Below are positions 44,077 through 54,015 of a DNA stretch of 64,000 nucleotides, piece after piece. Each line of letters starts with the position of its first letter. Within the stretch, counting starts at the first letter, position 1. The notes beneath the pieces are model-generated. The model saw nothing but the letters and a program-made list of their open reading frames with translations, did not search any database and was not told the origin of the DNA. Both the position numbers and the translations under genes were made by a program. This DNA is from Nephrocerus scutellatus (Eukaryota; Arthropoda; Insecta; Diptera; Pipunculidae), in NCBI GenBank assembly GCA_947095585.1, contig OX352763.1, positions 20,261,462 to 20,325,461 of the forward strand, read 5' to 3'.

Positions 44077-47000
44077 AGGAATAATAATTATAATCATTTC
44101 ATTAATAATGGTTGGTAGGTATTGTGGTAAACCTCGCTATACTTGCGAGGTCCTTAGCACTATAGAGCGCCATTTTGATACCACAAATCTTAAGGGAGCT
44201 TGCATGGATATTTACGCGGTTTAAATCCAGCCTGTAGCATTCAGATATGAGATCAATTCGATGATCCTGTAATCTAAGAGCTCTTTCAGGTCGGCAAAAA
44301 ATGGTTGACTTAAATTGCGGTGTCTTGACCCTACTAGGGCCGAAGAACATTTTCATCTTTCCAACTTCTGTAGAAGTTTTTGTGCGGTATACCCATCTTG
44401 GATGGCAAGATCAGTTTTGATATGGTGCAGTTGAAGAGACTGCTCCACCTGAGCTGTGACTTAGTGCTGAAAAAGGAAAGAAGAAAGAAGAACTAAAACC
44501 GAACGTTCAGATTGCGCTTCGTCAAGAACAGTCGCGGTGGTTGTATGCCTTACGTCATTTTGAAAATTAATTCCCATATATTGTAATTTCGAATGAAGAA
44601 TTGAGTTCAAATAAACTCGTTTGTGTTACTTTCTACAATTTCAAATCCTATCATATTTAAAAGAACAGCCATCATCCAGAAGACTTGGTTGACTTTATGT
44701 CCACTCGATGGTGTTTTATTTCTAGATGCAGTTTTAATACATACTCGTATCTCGCCACGACGTTTTATAAATAGTGAGGGAACACCAATGTCAGTAGAGG
44801 GACAGGTGCATATAGTAATGTCAATTTTTAGACAGCTACGTGTCTTATGTTTTTCATCGCTATAGTCGTTCAAGAACTTTCAGCCAGCAAACTATAGAAG
44901 CGTTCATTAAAATGAAACTAAATTATAGCTCTTTCGATATGCAGGGTAGAGTTAAGATTTCTCTCTCGTGGTTTTGGTTTGACGTTCTATTTGCAAACTG
45001 TACCCGGGGATCGTTTTGATTCTGCGTTTTATTTGCAAAGTTTTTTTTACGATTTGCTACCAGACGGAAATCGACGGGTAAGGTTTATTTTACTCAGCAC
45101 TAAATTACACTAATTTCTCACTTTGTTGTTCTTGTTAAATTTGGTTTATATTTGCAAAGCGTTAACCACGAAAACCACGAAAACCCTGTCACTTTGACTG
45201 CTTACCCGTGGGTCGAAACGGTTTGAGTTAATCGAAAGAGGCATAAGTTATCAATTTATGATTTGAGTTCCAGATTTTGTTAAGCAAATGGTGACAGGTC
45301 CACTGTCAGAGTGGCAATATTGTCGGTAAATGTGGAAATATTAGTTATGTCCCTTATATAGTGGAACACCAAAAAATTCGATCTCGCCTTAACACCTCTG
45401 AAGAGGATGAGTCATAAATCGATTTATTTTCTCACAGTAAAGGGATACGTTTCCATTTGATAGATATTCGTCACCAAATAAAATCATGAGGTCAACAGCA
45501 TATAATTCTGTATATTGCATCAACCTTAGCGATGGATGAGATGGTTGTTTGAAAAATGTTCATCAAGGATTATCGCTGAATCTCAATTCGCTTCGCTTCA
45601 CAAAATTCTATCATATCCTTTCAATGAAAAACAACAAAATAGATGAAAACCATTAATTTTAAGGCTAAAAAGGTTTTTTGAAGTTAATGCGATTATTAGC
45701 CCAACCCTGATGGACCAGATCTACTCCTGATTAATTACGCTACCTGCGTGATATTCGAATGTTCTCATAGCTAAAGGAATACATGTAATACCAAGAAGAT
45801 CCTGATGTCCATTAAGATTGGACTGCGAGTACCTTAAGCAAATAAGCAATAAGCTGCAAACATCAAATCCCTGAAGAAGCTACATATGATGATGTGGGCT
45901 CAGGACATTCGTCATCTCAACTTTCATGTTTGCTCTTCGGTTTAATTCGATTTAATCGCACAGGCACACAGAAAGTTAATTTGTTTGTTCCGCCCGTCAA
46001 CTTGTCGCACAGTGTAATAAACAATTGTCCGGCAATGATCGTTGGCGATTTTTCACTTTTATTACAAGGAGTTCCATCAAATTGATGCCCTATCCAGCGA
46101 ACAGTGGTTGAATGAGAGGAAGAGTCGGACGGACTGTGCCGTATCTGGTATGCGCAACTCACAACCAAAGAACGACGGTTCATGGGCAAAAGAATGAAAA
46201 CTGTAGCGGGTAATTAGATGGATTTATGAGTCCATTAATCGGCTAAGTTGGCCGATTATTTTTTGCATCGTGGTATTTCTTTTGTTCCCATTATTCTCTC
46301 CGCTGTCTTCATTGCGATGCGGTAAAGATATCCTGTCTCGAGGATAGATGAAGGCTGTCGCGTGGTGGCTGCGGCTTCATGTTGATTAAATCAGTTCTCA
46401 TTTTGTTACCTGACTTTTTTCGTTGTTTTTGTTTTAGCCAAAACAGAAGGGAAAATAAATAAATTAGCTACATTCTCGCCAGCGCACACGAAAAGACCAA
46501 GAGATTAATGAGTGCAGTTTGTATAATTTTTGCACGAGGATGCAAAAACTTTGCCAAAAATACAAATGACTGTTAAGAATACGTCAAAGCAGCGCTCTAA
46601 GGCGCGACATAATCAATATTATGAAGGCAGCAGATTGCATTAATTTTCCAGCTTTAGTCGAAAGCACGAGGAACAGCAGCTGTGCGGAGAACGAAATGAA
46701 ATACGACCCATTAGGAGTGGATTAATTTTAAATGGTCCATCAATTCGCGTATTACCAACAGCAAAGCAGACAGACTGTATGCGCTTACACACACTCCCAT
46801 AAGAATAAGAAGGCATCGATTTCATGTTGGCTCAAATCATCATCATTCTTATAAACGCGCGTTCATAATCGCGTTAAATTTCTTCGGGTGAGTCCAAGTC
46901 GAAGCGACAGATTTTCGAGAGTCGACAGTCCCTTTATTGCTGTGTCCGTTTGCTCGAGGTAAATTATTAATTGAGAATGTAAATCAGCGATTATTGCACT

Positions 47001-47539
47001 GTGGAACGAGACGGCGAGTCAACAAAGCCCCAAACGACGGATTGTTATTCACGCGGATTAGGAAGCGAACGAGTGAACATGGAAAGAGTTTGCATCGGTA
47101 ACCGTGATCTTCGGCTCATGGGAATATAACTGATGGTCGCGCATCTGCTTTATCAATAGCATGGCGTTGAGAAAGTTTTTCGAAAACCGGAAGGGATTTC
47201 AATTTCTTTTGCCCAGGGGGTTTAATATTTAGCGTAATGAAGGAAATATCCTGGTGCTCCCTAGAGCAGTTCTTTAGCTCAGCGATTCGTCACACTGAAT
47301 TCTATTTAAACAGATCTGCTTTTACATGCGTTTTATATGCTGGCTGAGAGTATTATTTTTCAATTTTTATTTTTTTTATACTCAGTGTACATTTAGATCT
47401 GTCCGGGGACATTACGTAATTTTATTTACGATTTCATTGCACTATCTATCAATTTCTATCAATAATACCTAAAATATGTAAATGTTTTGTAGCAGAAAAC
47501 ATTGTTGTGGCGAATTTTTTAATACAAATTAACAGATTT
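44077..47539. other. Non-coding stretch, with unassigned frames at 44.1-44.9 kb
   Basis: Frames at 44102-44356 and 44607-44873 (minus) and 44623-44865 (plus) are unusually open. On the minus strand around 44320-44440 runs such as 'LQLHHIKTDLAIQDGYTAQK' look protein-like and could be a LINE ORF1 scrap, but I recognise no domain. The rest, including 46200-47200, is mixed-composition DNA with no gene signature. Confidence 0.4.
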
Positions 47540-48040
47540 AGGTTACCGCCAGAAGAGGATCAGCTACTAGGCGTTAAGTCCGTGAAAATATGAATTTAAA
47601 CCGTCTTCGACAACACGGTGAGAGAATACTGTTTTGGTCTAATTGTGTAACGAATCGGGACCCGATTTGACTTGCTTGGTACACTGACGCATCCAAGATG
47701 GAACCTGAAGTGGGTAATTGCGTCTGCGGTTTCAATACTAAAATCTCAATACCACTGGGTGTCTTCCAGGCCGAAATCCCCGTTGTCGAGGTCTTCGCAT
47801 TCTGATAAGGGTATAAAAGTAGCTTCAATAACTATTTATACTAACAGTCGGGCGGCCCTGATAGCTCTTCGTTTTCACTCAATGCTGATCTGATGTTGTT
47901 TTGATGCTCTTCAATCTCTTGTCAAGTGCAACAAGATCACCATAATGCTGGGGGCTGACCACAAATGGATGGCTGGCAACGAACTTTTAAATCAACTAGG
48001 TAGGATTGAGTTAACTGGGCTTCTGCAACAGCAAAAATAG
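47540..48040 (+). mobile_element. R1-like LINE RNase H fragment
   Basis: Plus strand with a frameshift: 'WYTDASKMEPEVGNCVCGFN' (catalytic Asp kept, Gly changed to Ala), 'TKISIPLGVFQAEIPVVEVF', then a decayed strand with 'QQDHHNAGG' and 'DHKWMAGNELLNQLGRIELT', corresponding to the GHxGxxGNExAD block. It matches 53640-54000. It ends just before a 9-bp tandem array, beyond which a second RNase H fragment lies in the opposite orientation. Confidence 0.75.
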
Positions 48041-48084
48041 CAAAAATACGCTCCCGGTAGAATACCGCAGGGCTTGTATACCCA

Positions 48085-48235
48085 GTATTCTCAGTAGTCA
48101 GTACAAAAACCAGTACACCCATTACTCCCAGTACACCCAGTACACCCAGTACACTCAGTACACCCAGTACACCCAGTAAATCCGGTACACCCAGTGAGTA
48201 TACTGAGTATACCAGGTGTACTGGGATAATCTAAG
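48085..48235. repeat. 9-bp tandem array (CAGTACACC) with inverted end
   Basis: About ten units of CAGTACACC (exact or one or two changes) run from 48111 to 48200, preceded by looser CAGTATTCT and CAGTAGT forms. The array ends with the inverted GGTGTACTGGG (about 48214-48224), which can pair with CCCAGTACACC units. Confidence 0.85.
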
Positions 48236-48279
48236 AGACTAGTCACTAGTCCATATGGCTGACACTGCGACCTTAATGA

Positions 48280-49690
48280 TCTATTGTATCATAGGGTAAG
48301 GTTAATCTAAGGAAAAAGGAGAAAATACCTCCCTAATGAAGGATAGTCTGTCCTTAGTGGCAGAGCTTCTTAACGCTGCTAACGAACACATTTGCTTACG
48401 GAAAATAAGCCTCCTTAACAAAATTAATGCTGGGTATTCACAGAGAATGTGCTCGGATGATTCATACAATCTTGTTTAGGTGATAACGTAAGCCGCAGTG
48501 ACCAGTGAGAAAGCTCACCAGCTTTCTAATACTATCATTGTCTAGATTAGTGATTTCCTGGACTGTCTCAGCCCTGAAACATTATCCCTGAAGGACAGAC
48601 GAAGTTTGTGCGCCCAGTTATTAATCAGCGCTGTGGCGGCAGCGCAGTTGATACCACAGCAAAGTTCAGGTCCTATGAACGAAGAATCTGAGTCAGCCCT
48701 AGCTAGTCATCTGCAGATTCGTTGCCTGCAATTCCTCGATGACCAGCAACGAAATCAAGTTTCACCCTATTTTGTCTGGCAAGAGATTGCAGTGCACCGT
48801 AGCAGGTTTTAACTGATAAAGAATCCGTTAAAGCAGCACAGCAATTTAAGTGCTCTCTGGCTATCTGAAAAGATATATATTCTCGCGCCCCTAATGCCAT
48901 TATAAGTTTTATTCTAGCGCAGATCTCGATGGCATAGATTTCAGCTTGGAAAACCGTGGCACCCATTTCAGTTGATACCGAGACTTTGGTGTTGGGTCCA
49001 AACGAACCATTTTCCATCATCGATCCATCTGTAACCCAGACCTATAGCGTCAAGTGCTGTAACATCATTAGATTAGTTTGCATGGTCCAATGTTTCATCC
49101 TCAAATAATCCGCCGAAACAACTCCCTCACTATAGTGTCTGGGATAGTGCAAAACATGTCTCTTTCGAGAATTGAGTCTAGTATTTTTAAGTGTCTCTCA
49201 TGGTCACCAGGTTTGTACCTGTATTCTAGCTGCGACTTAAAAGTTCTTTTGGCTACCAAATGATAGCCGTGTATGTGATAATGGGCCTTACCATCATTGT
49301 GCACATCGGTGTATCATTTTAGGATTATGACCTTAAGTTCTACCGTAAAGATTTCTACTGGCCCACATGGCCCTAGTGGCGAGTTCAATGGTGTACTTTA
49401 TGTCTCAAATCAAGAAAAGCTGCAAGATATTTAATCTAACTAGAATAAACTAAAGTGTGGTGTTTTTTTTATAGTGATAGGTCCTAGATCGATAACACTT
49501 CTCTTTGTGAAAGGCACTAGAACGTTTTGGGAAAGATTGATGGATAGTCCTTCTCTGCTGCACCTTTCAAAAACGTTTAGTAAAACACCTTTTCGTCTAA
49601 AATAATAGTGTGATATCTTACCGGCCATTGAAGACGGAAATATCATCTTAACAAACTGAACCTGACAGTGACATTTTACAGGCATCGGCC
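48280..49690 (-). mobile_element. R1-like LINE, RT thumb through RNase H and C-terminus
   Basis: Minus strand from 49690: 'REGLSINLSQNVLVPFTKRS' (RT after the catalytic box), then 'YRYKPGDHERHLKILDSILE' and 'RDMFCTIPDTIV', then RNase H 'TDGSMMENGSFGPNTKVSV' (Asp kept), 'TVFQAEIYAIEICARIKL', 'QNRVKLDFVAGHRGIAGNES'. The C-terminal domain follows: 'CGINCAAATALINNWAHKLR' and 'LVSFLTGHCGLRYHLNKI'. Frameshifts separate the blocks, and the catalytic RT palm is not present. Same family as 52720-54015. Confidence 0.8.
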
Positions 49691-49711
49691 TTAGGAAGGT
49701 TTTCCTGAATA

Positions 49712-49885
49712 TATAGTCACGTGGCTCAAATGGTTATTGCGTTAGACTACTAGCGGGACTTTTGAAGTTCGAATCCTGTTTCACAGACGCACGAATATCT
49801 AATTAACGTTCGAGAGTAATAACTGTCATAATAAAGCTCCTCAATCTTCCTCTCGGATATGGCTTTAAATTTTATTACCCTTCGT
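49712..49885 (+). mobile_element. tRNA-derived SINE, diverged full-head copy
   Basis: Head CACGTGGCTCAAATGGTTAT (A-box TGGCTCAAATGG), GACTACTAGCGGGACTTTTG, B-box AGTTCGAATCC, body CGTTCGAGAGTAATAACTGT, then CTCCTCAATCTTCCTCTCGG and ATATGGCTTTAAATTTTATT. The tail blocks parallel TTCTCAATTCGCCGTTCGG and ATCCGGCCTTAAATTGTAG of the other copies, so it is an older or distinct subfamily. Confidence 0.75.
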
Positions 49886-52055
49886 AATTCCATTCTTGTT
49901 CTACTGCTTTGTTATTTTCCTTCAATAGTTTGGTACGCTGTGATTTTCATAAAGTCTACCAGATATCTTAGTATCTGGAAGCTTCGGTAGACCCGTGAGA
50001 CAGTTTTAATATTTCACAATTCGAATAATTTGATTTAGGCCACTTTTTAATCTTCTCCTTTATTATATTCTATTCTTTCTGTAGCCCTTATTTATGGGCA
50101 GCTTCAGATTTCTTGCCATTGCTTAGTGTGTACTAAATTTCTTCGCTTTGTTGTTTTGTCGATGATAATTACCTTTATGTTTCCATGTTCAGTACACGCT
50201 GACTACTTTTGTAAATATTTTTATCAATCCATAAAGAATCAATTCGTCTCTTATAACAGTAATTTTTTTTGTTCGATAAATATCAAATTTTTAACCAAAT
50301 CAACATTGCACAGCTCTCACTAGGCATGTGGTTCTCTATCCCATACCGTTGTAAAAAGGAAAACAGTCAGAAGGAAGCGCCAGAAGTACGAAGTATTTCC
50401 TTCACTGCAAAATAATGAACGTACGCAATCCTTTTAAATCTAAAACGTGAAAACAAAGACACTTTTCATCAGTATGGGAAAGATTTTGTTTTCCATTGTC
50501 CTTTACATGTCCGTCAGACTTGCCAAAATCGACCATCACGACCGACACAATGAATCGCTCGATTGCTTGCTCGATTTTGCATTAACGTAACTTTTATTTT
50601 TCTCCGTTTTTCACTCTTCCCCGGCACTTGGTGTAGGATAATTTTTAATCTCCATTTCATGCAAGGATTATTGCGGCTCGTTTTTCGCGAGCTCAGCACT
50701 CATCTTCACCAGTGGCACTCTTTACCATCTCCGCAAAACACATACCATCAAACAATTATGCTGTATACGAGTATAACCGGGGTTCTTCTGTTCGATGAAT
50801 GACTCGAAATTATTCTATTCGGTAGTTCGTGTGCAAATCCTTGCACTTTTATCCAACGTACAAGCTCGTCACTCGCTCGCTGCTTGGCGCTTTGTGTTCA
50901 TTTTTGCTTTATATCTGTTTTCTGTTAAACACAAATGAAAACGTATTTTGGGGGAGGTTTTTTTGTGCATTCTTGTCTTTTTGTTATTCTCGAAATCCTC
51001 AAAAAGACGTCGAACCCGAAATTCATGTTCTTATGTACCTATTATGCGGATGAAATCCTAGCTGTAGGCTCCCCTTTTATGAGCTGCCGAGTAATTTCCA
51101 TCAGAGTTCACATCAACCTGCTAACGCGGAGCGATGCCATCATCATCGCATTGTGGCTTCTTCGTGGCGAAAAACCAAAAAATCAAAAAGGAATCGCCAA
51201 TGTTTATGGCATGCAAAGTGGGAAGGGTCCTTTTACCATGTTCGAAATAAACGAAGTGACAGGAAAACAACCGATGGAACAGATTGCACATTGAAAAAAA
51301 AAACGACACAAAAAATAGGAAAAATAATCCAAAATCCGCTCTTAATGAGGAAAGTTCTCGTTGTAATGAGTTTTACTTTGTTGTAAAGCGACTGCATTCG
51401 CGTCCGATGAAAGTCAGAGTGTCAGAGCACCCATCTGCGTATAGCCATACAGGCATCTAGTAATTTTCCATCTCTGCCATTTTAGTGGAAATGAAAAGTC
51501 ATCAGTTGGGTGTTTCATTTTTTTTTTGTTTTCCCAAGAGATTATTTTGTTTGTTTTTGTAATTTTCTTACCATGTGCATTGGAAATGAAGATGAGAATT
51601 TTAGAGGCAGCATTTTTGGATCTTTTTTAAAGAATATATTTTCGCAGTGTTGTCTTGTTAGTACCGATGTTATTCTATCCAGAATCAGTATATAATATCA
51701 GCTTAAAAAATGTGATCTTAAAGTTTTTAAAAACTATTCTCTTACTTAGTGTTGTACAAATTGAATATAATTTTGCAAGGTTATAGATTGCAAAAACATT
51801 ACAGATTAGATGCTAAATCTGTAGATTAAAGTCGGGAGAGATCCTCATTAGTAGACTAGCGAAATACCCAGAGCTAACAATGGGAAGAAAATTGACCTGC
51901 TATAAATACATTTGTAGTGTATGTAAAAAAGCGACCACAGCCACGGTAGGTTAAGTAATGGTATGCTTCAGAAAAAAGCTTAAATATCCGAAAGACCTGT
52001 AGTGGTAAACGAAAATGACAACAATTTGGTTAGTAAGTTGCTTTGCTTAGCATAT
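49886..52055. other. Non-coding stretch
   Basis: AT-rich, with no element motif. A 119-codon plus frame at 50935-51294 and its neighbours show no domain and are contradicted by frames on the other strand. Confidence 0.45.
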
Positions 52056-52059
52056 TTTT

Positions 52060-52380
52060 TCTACCATTTGTCATTTCCGCTTGCATTAACGACTGCGGTT
52101 TTCCCAAAGTTTGGAAAAATGTAAATCTAACGGTTATTCTAAAACTAATAAGGAAATAATCAGATACCAAAAGTTAACCACCAATATCCTTACTTCGCTC
52201 ACTTAGTAAAATTCTTGAAGGGACTATACTGTATCGAATACAAGAACCTGTTAGCGAGAACAATACCATCGGCTTAGAGTAGTACAGATTCAGCAAAGGC
52301 AAGTGGACCGTTACATCAATTAAAAGGAAAATAAAATCTAAATTGGATCAAAGTCTATCAACTTTTACTTTCATTTAAAG
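52060..52380 (+). mobile_element. Jockey-like RT N-terminal fragment
   Basis: Plus strand: 'CGFPKVWKNVNLTVILK', then 'PISLLRSLSKILEGTILYRI', 'QEPVSENNTIGLE' and 'RFSKGKWTVTSIKRKI'. These correspond to the RT start (PxxWK.A.V..I.K, YRPISLL..L.K..E, GF...ST...). The catalytic part is missing. A small RTE insert follows in opposite orientation. Confidence 0.65.
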
Positions 52381-52449
52381 TAGAAAGAAAACTTTTGATT
52401 CTGTCTGACATTCAGGCTTAGTAACAAAAAAGTTCATTAGATCCGAGAT

Positions 52450-52556
52450 CATCATCATATTTGGCTCTACAACCGGGGTCCGGTCCTGGCCTCCCGCAAA
52501 AATTCTCTCCACCAGTCCCGATTTCGAGCTGACGTCATCCAGTTTGGCAGATTTGG
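52450..52556 (-). mobile_element. RTE 3' end, 107-bp insertion with 12-bp target duplication
   Basis: Reverse complement is the RTE 3' terminus: ATGACGTCAGCTCGAAATCG, GGACTGGTGGAGAGAATTTT, TGCGGGAGGCCAGGACCGGA, CCCCGGTTGTAGAGCCAAAT, ATGATGATG. TAGATCCGAGAT occurs exactly at 52438-52449 and 52557-52568. Only the last ~100 bp of the LINE were copied. Confidence 0.9.
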
Positions 52557-52719
52557 TAGATCCGAGATATCTCGTTAAAATTTTCAACAATTTTCTACTG
52601 AAGGTCACTTTACTTACAGTAGGAGGCAAATAATCAAGTTCTTGTTCTATTCCTTTTAACTTTTTTCACCCTTCACTTCACTTCACTTTTCACTTTTGTC
52701 TACCCCTCTGCACTCGAGT

Positions 52720-54015
52720 TAGTTTGCATACAGGAAACGCAAAAGGACATAAGGTACCCTTCACTATCTTGTAAAGAAGATAGAAGGAACTTTTTGTTCC
52801 AAGGAAGTGGCCCTGTGTGCCCTCCTCGGCAATGAGGATGCTTTTGATAACACTGGCAACGACTCTATAGAAAGGGCAATCAGTAGCAGAGGTCTCGAAC
52901 TTAGAACTTTGGGTCTAATTCCTAAAATGGTACATTAGATGTACACAATGATGGCGAGACCTATTATCACATACGCGGCCATCATTTGGTGGCCGAAAGT
53001 TCTTGAACGGACAACGGCTAATAAGCTTCAAAAGCTACAAGGGATTGCAGGTCTGGTTATAGAGGGTGCCATGCGCACCTGTACTACGACAGCAGTAGAA
53101 GCTGTTGTAGGGCTTTCACCCCTGCAAATCTTCAGTTAAATGAGCTATTAAGCTGCAACTAGAATACGGGTACAAACCGGGTGACTATGTGGATAATTTG
53201 AAAATTCTTGACTCAATTCCTAAAAGACGCATGTTTTGCACTATCCCCGATATTATGGCCTGGAAGGAGCACTGTTTCGGAAGGAAATTTGATGTAGGAA
53301 TATTGGACTGGGTAAGCTGGTGGGCGCCGTGGCTCAGTGGAAGTGCACATGGCTGCTGAGCAGGAGGTTTAGGTTCGAATCCCAGCAACACCAAAAGTAT
53401 TTTTCACGGTGTCCCACCTCTCGCGAATGGGTGTATATACCTTGTCACGGAAAGCTTCTCAATTCGCCGTTCGGATCCGGCCTTAAATTGTAGGTCCCTT
53501 CCATTTGTGTCCAAAAATTAACATGCGCAGCACAAATGGTCACGAGAAGTTAGGCCTTGGACCGCAATGGTCTGTCGCGCCGAATATTATTATTATGCTG
53601 GTGCAATGGTGTTCCGACACTGAACGCTAGAGGTATGGTTTGGTTCACAGATGGATCAAAGATGGAATTCGGAGTGGAAGCTGGTGTCTTTGCACCCAAA
53701 ACCAAAGTCTCGATACCAATGGGAAAAAGTCCCTCAGTGGCCCAGGCGGGAGTTCCATGTAATTGAGATCTGCGCCGGGACTAATCTTAATAATGGAATT
53801 AAAGGCGCTAAAATATATATCGTTCAGATAGCCAGGTGGCACTTAAAGCAGTGTAGTCCAGTCTTATGTACTCGATATCAGTCTAAAACTGTTACGATGC
53901 ACTGCAATCTCTTGCCAGGCACAACGAAATCAAACTCGGTTGTGTCTCTGGTCATCAGGGAATTGCTCACCAGCTTCTCGGGATGCACCAGGTTCCTCAA
54001 CAGCAGGGCCCGAGG
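52720..54015 (+). mobile_element. R1-like LINE, RT to RNase H, split by a SINE
   Basis: Plus strand: 'KKIEGTFCSKEVALCALLGN', 'EDAFDNTGNDSIERAISSRG' (RT palm start), then a jump over the YADD region to 'MYTMMARPIITYAAIIWWPK', 'TANKLQKLQGIAGLVIEGAM' and 'AVEAVVGLSPLQIF'. 'GYKPGDYVDNLKILDSIPK' follows, then a SINE (53322-53596), then RNase H 'VWFTDGSKMEFGVEAGVF' (catalytic Asp at 53650-53652 intact), 'TKVSIPMGKSPSVAQA', and after a frameshift 'EFHVIEICAGTNLNNGIKGA' and 'KIYIVQIARWHLKQC'. The RT catalytic box is deleted. Inactive. Confidence 0.85.
53322..53596 (+). mobile_element. tRNA-derived SINE, full-length, nested in a LINE
   Basis: 275 bp: A-box TGGCTCAGTGG (53329-53339), B-box GGTTCGAATCC (53372-53382), body with CCACCTCTCGCGAATGGGTG, GTCACGGAAAGCTTCTCAAT, TTCGGATCCGGCCTTAAATT, GTAGGTCCCTTCCATTTGTG, end CGCGCCGAATATTATTATTA. 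The A/B-box spacing is as in tRNAs. GCTGGTG flanks it at 53315-53321 and 53597-53603, a clean target-site duplication. It interrupts an R1-like LINE. Confidence 0.9.

Noticed and set aside
48085..48235. CRISPR-like array
   Set aside because: The 9-bp units are contiguous with no spacers; it is a minisatellite in a eukaryotic context.
49712..49790. Functional tRNA gene
   Set aside because: A- and B-boxes are present, but the acceptor stem does not pair and a SINE body follows.
50935..51294. 119-codon plus-strand frame as a host exon
   Set aside because: No domain, no convincing splice context, and competing frames on both strands.
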